Source of the DNA: DASQYE01 sp036389315
GTDB lineage: Bacteria > Acidobacteriota > Blastocatellia > Pyrinomonadales > Pyrinomonadaceae
Direction: 5' to 3'
Assembly: GCA_036389315.1 (NCBI GenBank)
Contig: DASVQF010000050.1
Coordinates: 1 to 64,000, forward strand
Length of the DNA: 64,000 nt
Shown here in pieces: positions 48,310 to 56,225 of this stretch; the stretch's first letter is position 1, and every line of letters begins with the position of its first letter. The notes beneath the pieces are model-generated. The model was not told where the DNA came from. It saw only the letters and a list, made by a program, of their open reading frames with translations, and did not search any database. A program made the position numbers and the translations under genes.

Positions 48310-50754
48310 CTACTCGTACCTGAGCGCTTCCATCGGGTCTACTTTCGTGCTGCGGCGCGCGGGGATGTAGCAGGCCACTAGGGCCACAAACGCCAGCAGG
48401 AGAGAGACCAGGATGAAAGTCGCCGGATCAACCGTGCTCACCCCGTAGAGCAAACTCGACATCAAGCGTGTCAGCGCAAGCGACGCGGCGAGGCCGGTCA
48501 AGAGGCCCAACAGAATCAGCTTCAAGCCCTGGCCCAAGACCATCTTGAGCACGTCCGAGGCTTGCGCGCCGAGGGCCATGCGGATGCCGATTTCGTGCGT
48601 CCGCTGCGTCACCGAATAAGAGATCACAGCGTAGATGCCCATCGCCGCCAGCACGAGCGCCGCACTGGCGAAGACGGCGAGCAGGAGCAGGCTGAAGCGG
48701 CGCGGCGCAACCGCAGACGAAAGCGCCTGCTCCATCGTCTTCACGCTCGAAGCGGGCACGTCCCTGTCAACGCCTTGCACCTCTCGCCGCACAGCGCCCT
48801 GCGAACCGAGAGGGTCTCCGTCAGTCCGCACAACCAGGCTCATATTGTTGATGAGAAAAGAGACCGTGCCCGGAGGAACCTGCTCGAAGGGAGCGTAGAC
48901 GGTCGGCGTCGGCTCGTCTTCCAGCCCGACATGCTTGACCTGTCCGACGACGCCCACGACTTCGACTTCGCGCGGCGCGGCTGCTCCCCCGTCGTCAATC
49001 CGCAGCCGCGCGCCCAGGGGGTTCTGGTTGGGCCAATAACGCGCGGCCAGAGCTTCGTCTATGACGACGACGCCGGGCGAGTCGGGCCCGTCCTGGCGTG
49101 TGAACTCGCGCCCCTGCAAGAGGGGGATGCTCATCAGGTGGAAGTAGCCGGGGCTGACCCAGCGATTCTGCGCGCCGGGCGCGTCCTGCGCCGAGAGCAG
49201 GGCTCTGCCGACGATGGTAAAGTCTGCGCGCGCGTTCATCCCGCTCAAGGGGAGCACGGAAGCTGCGCCGACGCCGCGTACTCCCGGCAGGCTCTCGATG
49301 CGCGGCGCGAGTTTTTCATAAAAGTCTGCCACCTGCTCGCGCTTCTGGTACTTCGCCTGCGGCAGAGAGAGGCGCACCAGCAGGAGGTTCTCCGCGTCGA
49401 AGCCCGGACTGACTCTTTGCAGCAGCAGGAAGCTTTTGACGAGCAGCCCGGCGCTGATGAGCAGCACGAGCGAGAGGGCTATCTCCGAGACGATCAGAAT
49501 GCTTCGTGTGCGCGAGCGCCCGGCGCTCCCGGTCAATCCTCTGGCCTCTCCCTTGAGCTCTTCGTTCAGATCAACCCTCGAAGCCTGAAGCGCCGGTATC
49601 AACCCGAAGCCGACGCCCGCGAGCAGAGAGACAATGAGTGTAAAGCCGAGTAAGCGACCGTCAATCGAGACCTCTTGCAGGCGCGGCAGATCTTGCGGGC
49701 TCAGAGCGAGCAGCGCATCCACGCCCCAGGAGGTCAGCAGAAGCGCGAGCGCGCCGCCCACCGTTGCGAGCAGTATGCTTTCCGTCAACAACTGGCGCAC
49801 CAGACGACGCCTGCTCGCGCCGAGGACTGCGCGCACGGCCATCTCTTTATGGCGCGTGGTGGCGCGCGCCAGGAGCAGGTTGGCGAGGTTCGTGCAGCCT
49901 ATGGCGAGCACCAGACCAACCGCCCCGAGCACCAGCCACAGAGACTTTCGATAACCGCCGACGATCTCGTCATGCAGCCCCACGACGCGCGGGGCCGTCA
50001 GCTTGGCATTCTCTTCCGGGTGCTCGGCGCGCAGGCGCTCTGTGATCGCGGCCAGGTCTGCCTGCGCCTGGCCCAGGGTCACGCCCGGCTTGATGCGCGC
50101 AAAGGCTCTGAGGAAATTCGAGCCGCGCTCGGTGCGTCGCGCATCTGTCTCTAGGACGAGCGGGCTCGCCATCTCCACCTCCGCTCCCGGCAAGGTGAAG
50201 CTCTGAGGCAGAACGCCGACGACCGTGTAAGCCTCGCCGTTCAGCGTCAGCGTGCGTCCCAGGAGGCTGCTGTCTGAGCCGAAGCGACGCTGCCACAACC
50301 CGTAGCCGAGGACGACTACGCGCTGGCTGGCGCTCGCGCCGTCCTCAGGCATGAGCGTGCGCCCGAGGGCTGCTTCCACGCCGAGCATCTGCAAAGCGTT
50401 CGGCGTCAGGCGCACTCCCTGCAACCGCTCGGCCTCGCCCCCGTCCGTCAGGTTAGCGCCCCAGTTGGCATAGGCCGCCATCTGGTCGAGCGTCCGGTTC
50501 TGGTCGCGCGTATCCGTGAAATTAGGGATGGAAAAGAAAGCCTTGTCCCTGTCCGTGCGCGTAGACCAGACCCAGACCAACTGCTCCGGATTCCTGAAGG
50601 GCAAGGGCCTGAGCAGCACTGCGTTGACGACAGAGAAGATGGCCGTGTTCGCGCCGATCCCCAAAGCCAGCGTCAGGACAGCCACCAGGCTGAGGCCGGG
50701 CCGCTTGAGCAGCATACGCAAGCTGTACCGCAGGTCTTGTATGAGAGTTCCCAT
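48310..50754 (-). CDS. ADOP permease P2, first of block P2-P11
   Basis: 814 residues from ATG 50754 (MGTLIQDLRYSLRMLLKRPG). The frame opens 29 codons earlier, but that stretch is the palindrome and leader; GGAGGTG seven bases before 50754 settles the start. Second helix IGCTNLANLLLARATT; coupling segment HKEMAVRAVLGASRRRLVRQ (Val for the usual Ala). After FtsX domain 1 it has EELKGEARGLTGSAGRSRTR, in place of LKEGGR. The C-terminal domain is typical (THEIGIRMALGAQASDVLKM). The tail is PMEALRYE. A 165-bp gap separates it from P1, and ten genes follow from here with gaps of only 14-29 bp. Confidence 0.94.
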   Translation of the reverse strand: MGTLIQDLRYSLRMLLKRPGLSLVAVLTLALGIGANTAIFSVVNAVLLRPLPFRNPEQLVWVWSTRTDRDKAFFSIPNFTDTRDQNRTLDQMAAYANWGANLTDGGEAERLQGVRLTPNALQMLGVEAALGRTLMPEDGASASQRVVVLGYGLWQRRFGSDSSLLGRTLTLNGEAYTVVGVLPQSFTLPGAEVEMASPLVLETDARRTERGSNFLRAFARIKPGVTLGQAQADLAAITERLRAEHPEENAKLTAPRVVGLHDEIVGGYRKSLWLVLGAVGLVLAIGCTNLANLLLARATTRHKEMAVRAVLGASRRRLVRQLLTESILLATVGGALALLLTSWGVDALLALSPQDLPRLQEVSIDGRLLGFTLIVSLLAGVGFGLIPALQASRVDLNEELKGEARGLTGSAGRSRTRSILIVSEIALSLVLLISAGLLVKSFLLLQRVSPGFDAENLLLVRLSLPQAKYQKREQVADFYEKLAPRIESLPGVRGVGAASVLPLSGMNARADFTIVGRALLSAQDAPGAQNRWVSPGYFHLMSIPLLQGREFTRQDGPDSPGVVVIDEALAARYWPNQNPLGARLRIDDGGAAAPREVEVVGVVGQVKHVGLEDEPTPTVYAPFEQVPPGTVSFLINNMSLVVRTDGDPLGSQGAVRREVQGVDRDVPASSVKTMEQALSSAVAPRRFSLLLLAVFASAALVLAAMGIYAVISYSVTQRTHEIGIRMALGAQASDVLKMVLGQGLKLILLGLLTGLAASLALTRLMSSLLYGVSTVDPATFILVSLLLAFVALVACYIPARRSTKVDPMEALRYE

Positions 50755-50781
50755 CACAACACCTCCACCTTCAGGAACCCC

Positions 50782-50844
50782 GCAAGGATGAAGGACGAAT
50801 GAAAGAGAAGCTCCTTGAGCTTTCCCTTCATCCTTCATCATTGC
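50782..50844. repeat. Intergenic palindrome (GGATGAAGGA type) between P1 and P2
   Basis: The left arm, 50782-50804 (GCAAGGATGAAGG...GAAAG), and the right arm, 50820-50844 (CTTTC...CCTTCATCATTGC), are near complements. It has the same base composition and orientation as the other GGATGA-type elements. It ends about 15 bases before the P2 ribosome binding site. The remaining 75 bp up to the P1 stop (50845-50919) hold no promoter I can support. Confidence 0.7.
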
Positions 50845-50919
50845 AGGCTTCGGTTGCTACTTACTTCACCTTTGGGACTAAGGTATGTCGGACGCGTCCT
50901 CTGGCGGCTCGCTCGTTCC

Positions 50920-53367
50920 CTATTCGTAACGAAGCGCGATCATCGGGTCTATTCTGGTAGCCCTGCGCGCAGGGATATAGCTCGCCAGGAAAGCCACTAC
51001 GCATAAGACGAGCGGCACGGCAGCAAACGTTAACGGGTCTGTCGTCGAGACGCCGAAGAGCAGACTATGGATGACGCGCGTCAGGGCCAGCGAGGCGACC
51101 AGCCCCACACAGACGCCGACGACGGCCATCATCATCCCCTGGCCCACGACCATCCGCAGCACGTCAGAGGCTTGCGCGCCGAGGGCCATGCGAACGCCTA
51201 TCTCGCGCGTGCGCTGCGTGACCCAGTAGCTCATCACGCCGTAGAGACCAACCCCGGAGAGCAGGAGCGCGACGGCCGCGAATATCGCGAGCAGCAGCGT
51301 GCGAAAGCGCGGCTGTGCGACCGACTCCGAAGCCAGCTCGCGCATCGTCTTCACGTTGTAGACGGGGAGGTCTGCGTCCATCCTTCGCACTTCGGCGCGG
51401 ACGGCTGCGGCGACGCTCGCCGGGTCAGAAGCCGAGCGCACGACGAGCGACGTGCCCCACGAAGGCGCTTGCAGTTGCGGCTCGTAGAATTCCGGCAGCG
51501 GCTCGGCGTCAAGGCCGAAGTGACGGACATCTCCGGCGACGCCGACGATTGTGCGCCAGACGGGGGGCCCACTCGGGTCGCTGTGGCTGATGCGCTGCCC
51601 GATGGGGTCTGTGCCCGCGAAGAAGCGGCGCGCGAGCGCCTCGTTGATAACCACCACGAAGGGCGCGTCTCTCTTGTCCTGCTCTGTGAGCTGGCGGCCG
51701 CGCAGGAGCGGAATGCCCATCGCGCGCAGGTAATCCGGGCTCGTCTGGCGCACCTCCACGCACGGCGCTTCTCCGGCGCTCGCGAGCGGGCGTCCCTCGA
51801 TCATCATCCCGTCGCAGGAGTTGCCGCCGCTCAGTGGAAGGACTGAGGAGGAGGCCGCCGAAGTGACTCCGGGCAGGGCCTTGAGGCGCTCGACGAGTTG
51901 CTGCTGAAAGAGCGCCGCCTCGTCCGCCTGCTTATAGCGAGTGCGCGGAAGCGACAAGTCCAGGGTCAAAAGGTTATCGGCGTCGAAGCCTAGCTGGACG
52001 TGTTGCAGCCGCCAGAAGCTACGCATCATGAGCCCCGCGCCGACCAGCAGCACCAGCGAGAGCGCAACCTCTGAGACGATCAAGAACTGGCGGAAGCGTT
52101 GCCCTCCCCCGACGTTTGCGCGCCCGCCCTCTTTGAGCGAGACGTTCAAGTCCGGCCTGGCAGATTCCAGGGCCGGGATGAGACCGAAGATGATCCCGGT
52201 CAGCAGCGAGACCAGGAGCGTGAAGCCGAGTATCCGGCCGTCGAGGCTGATCGCGCCGAGGCGCGGTATGTCTTTGCCGCCGAGGCCCGTCAACAAGTCC
52301 GTCGCCCAAAGGGCCAAAAGCAGTCCGAGCCCCCCGCCCACGGCCGCCAGCAGGATGCTCTCGGTCAAGAGCTGGCGGACAATGCGCAGGCGGCTCGCGC
52401 CCAGCGCAGTCCGAATTGCCATCTCTCTTTGCCGCACAGTGGAGCGCGCCAGGAGCAGGTTGGCGACGTTGGCGCAGGCGATCAGGAGCACAAAGCCGAC
52501 CGCGCCGAGCAGGACGCGCAAGGCCGGGCGAATATTGCCGACGATGGCTTCGTGCAGCGAACTCAAGCGCACGCCCCGGCCCAGGTTCGAGTCCGGATAC
52601 TGCCGTTCAAGGTTGGCCGTGATGGAATCCATGTCGGCCTGCGCCTGCTGTAGGCTAACGCCCGGCTTGAGGCGCGCCATAGCGTGCAGGAAGTGGCTCG
52701 CGCGTCCGCCCGGCTCAAGCTCAAGCGCCAGCGGCCTCCACATGTCAGGCTCGGCCGAAGGGGTGGGGCGCGGCTGCTCGAAAATCTTCGGCGCGACGCC
52801 GACGACTGTGTAGCTGCTGCCGTTCAGCGTTAAGGTCTGGCCGACGACGGAAGGGTCTGCGCCGAACTTCTGCTGCCAGGCTCCGTAGCTCAGCACCACT
52901 ACGCGATGCTTGCCCACTTGCTCTTCTTCCGGCAGAAAGAAGCGGCCCAGCGCAGGCTTCACGCCGAGCACTGAGAAGTATTCCGTGGAGACGACCGGAC
53001 AACGCAGGCGCAAGGGTTCGTCGCGCCCCGTCAGAGTCACGCTGCCGTAGCTGCTGAAGACTGCGATGGCTTCAAAGGAGCGGTTCTGCGTGCGCCAGTC
53101 GGCGAAGTCGTTGGGCGAGATGTTGAAGTCGTAGTACTGGCCCTCGCCGCGCGGCACGCTCTGCTGCGAGAAGGTTCCCCAGAGCCGAACAAGGCGCTCC
53201 GGCTCTGCGAAGGGCAGCGGCCTGAGCAGCACGGCGTTGACGACGGAGAAGATGGCCGTGTTCGCGCCGATGCCGAGGGCGAGCGCGAACACGGCGACGA
53301 GAGTGAAGCCGGGGCTCTTCAGCAGCATTCGCACGCCGTAGCGCAGGTCTTGCCAGAATGTGCTCAT
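50920..53367 (-). CDS. ADOP permease P1, first permease after the ATPase/adaptor genes
   Basis: 815 residues, start MSTFWQDLRYGVRMLLKSPG with AAGG about 10 bases ahead. All family landmarks are present: GIGANTAIFSVVNAVLL, coupling segments QREMAIRTALGASRLRIVRQ and TREIGVRMALGAQASDVLRM, tail PMIALRYE. The motif before the second coupling segment is SYWVTQRT (Trp for Ser). The second periplasmic domain has two Cys about 22 residues apart (GGNSCDGMM and EAPCVEVRQ), which could form a disulfide. It is the permease closest to the ATPase and adaptor genes, 52 bp after the small secreted protein, and so the best candidate for the original partner of the transport head. The substrate is unknown. Confidence 0.95.
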   Translation of the reverse strand: MSTFWQDLRYGVRMLLKSPGFTLVAVFALALGIGANTAIFSVVNAVLLRPLPFAEPERLVRLWGTFSQQSVPRGEGQYYDFNISPNDFADWRTQNRSFEAIAVFSSYGSVTLTGRDEPLRLRCPVVSTEYFSVLGVKPALGRFFLPEEEQVGKHRVVVLSYGAWQQKFGADPSVVGQTLTLNGSSYTVVGVAPKIFEQPRPTPSAEPDMWRPLALELEPGGRASHFLHAMARLKPGVSLQQAQADMDSITANLERQYPDSNLGRGVRLSSLHEAIVGNIRPALRVLLGAVGFVLLIACANVANLLLARSTVRQREMAIRTALGASRLRIVRQLLTESILLAAVGGGLGLLLALWATDLLTGLGGKDIPRLGAISLDGRILGFTLLVSLLTGIIFGLIPALESARPDLNVSLKEGGRANVGGGQRFRQFLIVSEVALSLVLLVGAGLMMRSFWRLQHVQLGFDADNLLTLDLSLPRTRYKQADEAALFQQQLVERLKALPGVTSAASSSVLPLSGGNSCDGMMIEGRPLASAGEAPCVEVRQTSPDYLRAMGIPLLRGRQLTEQDKRDAPFVVVINEALARRFFAGTDPIGQRISHSDPSGPPVWRTIVGVAGDVRHFGLDAEPLPEFYEPQLQAPSWGTSLVVRSASDPASVAAAVRAEVRRMDADLPVYNVKTMRELASESVAQPRFRTLLLAIFAAVALLLSGVGLYGVMSYWVTQRTREIGVRMALGAQASDVLRMVVGQGMMMAVVGVCVGLVASLALTRVIHSLLFGVSTTDPLTFAAVPLVLCVVAFLASYIPARRATRIDPMIALRYE

Positions 53368-53419
53368 CGTAGCTGACCTTTTCGGTTAAAAGTGTCGTCC
53401 GGCCCTTCTGAAAGCCCGC

Positions 53420-53800
53420 TCACCCGGTCGTCCAAACAATGTCATAGCTGCCGGTCGCGTCCTTGAATCTGATTTCGAGCGTCCAGACTCCCGTGACCGC
53501 ATCTATCTTGCCCGTCGAGCCTTCGTAGCGTCCCTCTCCATTACCCGCCCCGCGCAGCCGCACGTTGCCCGCCGCGTCACGCAGCGTCCAGATGAAAGCG
53601 CCTGAGCGCAGCGCCGCCTCCACCTGCACGTTCACGAACCGCGCCGAGGCCGGGACATTAAGCTCGATCTTTTTGCTGTCCGTCCGGTCTGTGAAACTGA
53701 GCCTCTCTTTGAATTGGCCCGCATCCTGCGCCGCGAAGGTCGGCACCCAGACGGCCAGCAGCAATAGTAGTGTGACGACGCGACTGATGGTTCTACTCAT
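53420..53800 (-). CDS. Small secreted beta-rich protein between ATPase and first permease
   Basis: 126 residues. A clear signal peptide (residues 1-24, VTLLLLLAVWVPTFAA then QD) is followed by about 100 residues rich in alternating hydrophobic and polar positions (IELNVPASARFVNVQVEA, GVWTLEIRFKD). This suggests a small beta-sandwich like those found in secreted accessory domains. No catalytic residues or cysteines stand out, and I do not recognise a named family. GGAGG lies 9-10 bases before the ATG. Its place between the second ATPase and P1 in one gene string suggests a periplasmic accessory, a substrate or a sensor of the export system; this is inference from position only. Confidence 0.8.
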   Translation of the reverse strand: MSRTISRVVTLLLLLAVWVPTFAAQDAGQFKERLSFTDRTDSKKIELNVPASARFVNVQVEAALRSGAFIWTLRDAAGNVRLRGAGNGEGRYEGSTGKIDAVTGVWTLEIRFKDATGSYDIVWTTG

Positions 53801-53824
53801 CTAGCTCAACCTCCAACAGAGGAA

Positions 53825-53908
53825 AGGATGAATGCGGAATGCGGAATGATGAATGAAAAGCTGTTTGGCTTTCCTATTCATCATTCATCATTCCGCATTC
53901 TTCATTCT
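53825..53908. repeat. Intergenic palindrome (GGATGAATGCGGAATG type) after ATPase 2
   Basis: Left arm about 53825-53860, made of GGATGAATGCGGAATG words. Right arm about 53869-53908, with the complementary CATTCATCATTCCGCATTC words. It occupies nearly all of the 109-bp gap between ATPase 2 and the small secreted gene. It nearly touches the ATPase stop codon and ends about 10 bases before the next ribosome binding site. It resembles the element at 2274-2341 most closely. Confidence 0.75.
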
Positions 53909-53909
53909 C

Positions 53910-54617
53910 TTACGCTGCTTCCGCGCTCTCTTCCTCTTTGACGACGCGGCCGTCGAAGAGGTGTATGGCGCGGTCTGCGTAGCGCGCATAGCGCGGGTCG
54001 TGTGTGACCATGCAGATGGTCGCGCCGCCCCGGTGCAGCTCTCTTAAAAGCTCCATCACGGCTTCGCCGTTCGTCGAGTCGAGGTTGCCCGTCGGCTCGT
54101 CTGCGAGCAGGATCAGGGGCTCGCCCGCGACGGCGCGCGCGACGGCCACGCGCTGCTGCTGACCGCCCGAGAGCTGGCTCGGCAGGTGCTTGGCGCGATG
54201 GGCCATGCCGACTCTTTCAAGGGCTTCGGTGCAGCGCTTACGACGGTCGGCCGAGTTCATGCCGCGATAGGTCAGGGGCAGCTCGACGTTCTCGTAGACG
54301 GTGAGGTCGCCGATCAGATTGAAGCTCTGAAAGATGAAGCCGACCTCGCGATTGCGTATCCGAGCGCGCTCCGAAAGAGAGAGATCGGAAACCGTCTTGC
54401 CGTCGAGCCAGTAGGTTCCGTCCGAAGGTGAATCGAGCAGCCCGAGAATGGAAAGCAGCGTGGACTTGCCGCAGCCCGACGGGCCCGTGATCGAGACGTA
54501 CTCGCCGCGCTCGATGTCGAGGTGGGTGCCGGCGAGTGCGTGCGTCTCTACTTCATCCGTGTAGAAAACTTTGGTCACACCTTCGAGGCGAATGAGTGGT
54601 TGGCCGGATTGGGTCAT
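53910..54617 (-). CDS. ABC transporter ATPase 2 (LolD/MacB type)
   Basis: 235-residue cytoplasmic nucleotide-binding protein that would energise the membrane permeases. Motifs, counted from ATG 54617: Walker A GPSGCGKST (45-53), Q-loop FIFQSFN (94-100), signature LSGGQQQRVAVARA (149-162), Walker B LILLADEPTG (168-177), D-loop NLDS (178-181), switch His in MVTHDP. All catalytic residues are in place. The frame extends 28 codons upstream through the hairpin region, but the family start is MTQSGQPLIRLEG, with AGGA about 8 bases before it. The C terminus carries an acidic tail (KEEESAEAA). It is co-oriented with and downstream of the adaptor. In MacAB-like systems this gene normally precedes its permease, here P1. 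Confidence 0.95.
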   Translation of the reverse strand: MTQSGQPLIRLEGVTKVFYTDEVETHALAGTHLDIERGEYVSITGPSGCGKSTLLSILGLLDSPSDGTYWLDGKTVSDLSLSERARIRNREVGFIFQSFNLIGDLTVYENVELPLTYRGMNSADRRKRCTEALERVGMAHRAKHLPSQLSGGQQQRVAVARAVAGEPLILLADEPTGNLDSTNGEAVMELLRELHRGGATICMVTHDPRYARYADRAIHLFDGRVVKEEESAEAA

Positions 54618-54652
54618 GTGTTTGTTCCTCAAGTTGGGGTGTTTTGTCTGTA

Positions 54653-54750
54653 GCCAGTCGCCGGTCGCTTCAGTAGAGCCGGTCGAAGAGCCGGAACACA
54701 CCCCCTGGCTCCGGCCGAGGCCGGCGCAACCGAAGCGGCCGGCGACTGGC
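54653..54750. repeat. Large hairpin between adaptor and ATPase 2
   Basis: GCCAGTCGCCGGTCGCTTC (54653-54671) and GAAGCGGCCGGCGACTGGC (54732-54750) are complementary at 18 of 19 positions. The 60-base loop holds further short stems (GAGCC...GGCTC, CCGGCC...GGCCGG). It lies in the 144-bp space between the adaptor stop and the ATPase 2 start and is followed by no U-run. It could set the relative levels of adaptor and ATPase, or be a mobile palindrome. Confidence 0.75.
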
Positions 54751-54761
54751 TAACCTCTATG

Positions 54762-56024
54762 TCAATTCAAACGAATGCGGTTGTAGTTGTCCCAGGCCGA
54801 AGTGTCCGACAGGATCACCTGATCGCCCGGTTGCAAGCCCTCGATGATCTCGACGGTGTTGACGGAGCTGCGGCCGAGCTTGACCTGCACGCGCACGGCC
54901 GTCTTTCCGTCCGGTTCGAGCTTGAACATGCCGACAGTGCTCTGCGATTGGCCGAAGGCGGGCCGCCCGACGTAGACGACATCGGTCAGGCGCTCAAGCT
55001 CAATCGTGCCGTCCACGCTCAGCGCGGGCCGAGCGCCCTGCGGCAGCTCTCCGTCCAGGGCCACGTCCACCGTCACCGTCCCTTGCACGGCCGCCGGGTC
55101 TATGCGCATGACGTGGCCCGGAATAACCCCGTTGCGCGTGTCAATCGAAGCCTGTTGGCCCAACACTATGTCTTTCGTCTGCGTCTCGGCGATCTTCAGC
55201 TCGGCCTTGAGGTGCTGCGGCTCTGCGACGCGCGCCAGGTTCGTGCCCGGCGTCACCTGTTGGCCCACCTCTACGTCCATCTGCTGAAGCACGCCGTTGG
55301 TTCCGGCCAGCACGCGCAAGGTTCCGACCTGGCTCTGGCGAAGCTGAACCAGGGCGCGAAGCTGCGAGATGCGCGCTTCCTGCGCGGCCAGTTGGGCCTT
55401 GATGGATTTGACATTAACTTCGAGGCGCTGCTGCTCGATCTTGTAGCGATTGGCAAGCTCTTGCGTGCGGACGCGCGAGAGCTTCAGGTTAAGGGCCGGA
55501 ATGAGTCCGTCTTTGGCTAGTTGCTCGTCCGTGTCTAGCTGGAGCTTGGCCTGCTCGTATTCGGCGCGAACCTGCGCGGCTGCGGCCGTCTGCGTCATCC
55601 GGTCGCTCTCCAACCGGACTTTGAGATTGTTGTAATCGGCCTCGCCGGCGCGCAAAGCGAACTCTGCGTCAGAAGCCTGCTGGGCCAGGGTCGGGTTGAC
55701 CAGCTCAAGCAGCACAGTCCCGGCCGTGACTTCCGTTCCGGGCTGCACGTTGATGCGCTCGACTCGCCCTTCGGTGGCGGCGGCGATGACGCGGACTTCT
55801 TCGGGGACGAGCGTGCCGGGGCCGCGCACCTGCCGGAGCATGGGCCCACGCTTGACCGTATCTATCAGGACAGTGCCGCGATCTATGCTCGGCGCGGCGG
55901 GCTTGAGGCGCGACACGCCCAGGGTGATGAGGCCGATGGCGACAATCCCGATGGCGGCGAAGAGTATCTGTCGCAGGCGGCGATTACGTTTCTTTTTATC
56001 TTTATCTTTGCGGACAATATCCAT
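54762..56024 (-). CDS. MacA/HlyD-type periplasmic adaptor (membrane fusion protein)
   Basis: 420 residues. A very basic N terminus (RKDKDKKKRNRRLR) is followed by one membrane anchor at about 19-39, so the body is periplasmic. A lipoyl/barrel-sandwich half-motif (VERINVQPGTEVTAGTVLLE) near residues 95-115 is followed by a long helical hairpin at about 120-235, rich in Gln/Glu/Ala. The second lipoyl half (GVLQQMDVEVGQQVTPGTNL) and beta-barrel and membrane-proximal domains follow, ending GDQVILSDTSAWDNYNRIRLN. Proteins of this type link an inner-membrane transporter to an outer-membrane channel; no TolC-like gene is present here. A sigma-54-type promoter with an upstream repeat lies directly before it (56053-56183) and would give a leader of only about 18 bases. 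Confidence 0.93.
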   Translation of the reverse strand: MDIVRKDKDKKKRNRRLRQILFAAIGIVAIGLITLGVSRLKPAAPSIDRGTVLIDTVKRGPMLRQVRGPGTLVPEEVRVIAAATEGRVERINVQPGTEVTAGTVLLELVNPTLAQQASDAEFALRAGEADYNNLKVRLESDRMTQTAAAAQVRAEYEQAKLQLDTDEQLAKDGLIPALNLKLSRVRTQELANRYKIEQQRLEVNVKSIKAQLAAQEARISQLRALVQLRQSQVGTLRVLAGTNGVLQQMDVEVGQQVTPGTNLARVAEPQHLKAELKIAETQTKDIVLGQQASIDTRNGVIPGHVMRIDPAAVQGTVTVDVALDGELPQGARPALSVDGTIELERLTDVVYVGRPAFGQSQSTVGMFKLEPDGKTAVRVQVKLGRSSVNTVEIIEGLQPGDQVILSDTSAWDNYNRIRLN

Positions 56025-56052
56025 TTAAGTATTCCGTTGATAACACTTTCAG

Positions 56053-56068
56053 AGCGAACCACGTGCCA
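56053..56068 (-). promoter_or_regulatory. Sigma-54-type -24/-12 promoter of the adaptor gene
   Basis: The minus strand reads TGGCACGTGGTTCGCT. Against the consensus TGGCACG-N4-TTGCW it matches fully at -24 and at the GC of -12, with one mismatch (TCGCT). The predicted transcription start is near 56042, about 18 bases before the ATG. Confidence 0.7.
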
Positions 56069-56145
56069 GCCCCGTTGGCGAGCTTTAAAGTTCCGAAATA
56101 TTGAGACTTGGCCGGTGCGCGTCGCCTCGGGCCGAAAGGTGCGAT

Positions 56146-56183
56146 TCTCACTTCCGGGACGGCGCTGTTCGGAATCGGACAAC
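56146..56183 (-). promoter_or_regulatory. Putative activator site upstream of the adaptor promoter (copy 1)
   Basis: The inverted core at 56166-56181 reads TGTCCG-ATTC-CGAACA on the minus strand. Six bases beyond it is a second conserved block, TCCCGGAAGTGAGA (56146-56159). The core is centred about 130 bp before the predicted transcription start, the usual place for a bacterial enhancer-binding protein. The same arrangement, with an identical core, recurs at 57107-57144. Confidence 0.65.
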
Positions 56184-56225
56184 CCGGCGAAATCCGGCGG
56201 ATTGCGCCGATCAATCAATCGGGCC

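Noticed and set aside
50755..50841. 29-codon N-terminal extension of P2, and similar short extensions of P5, P8, P14 and P19
   Set aside because: They run through leaders, palindromes or a neighbouring gene end, and good ribosome binding sites lie directly before the family start codons.
50845..50919. TGTCGGACGCGTCC in the P1-P2 gap as a third activator site
   Set aside because: It matches only half of the inverted core, lacks the second block, and no -24/-12 element lies downstream of it.
1..53367. CRISPR array, tRNA, rRNA or insertion sequence inside the long repeat region
   Set aside because: The repetition is of whole protein-coding genes. There are no short regularly spaced repeats, no transposase-like protein and no RNA-gene motifs.
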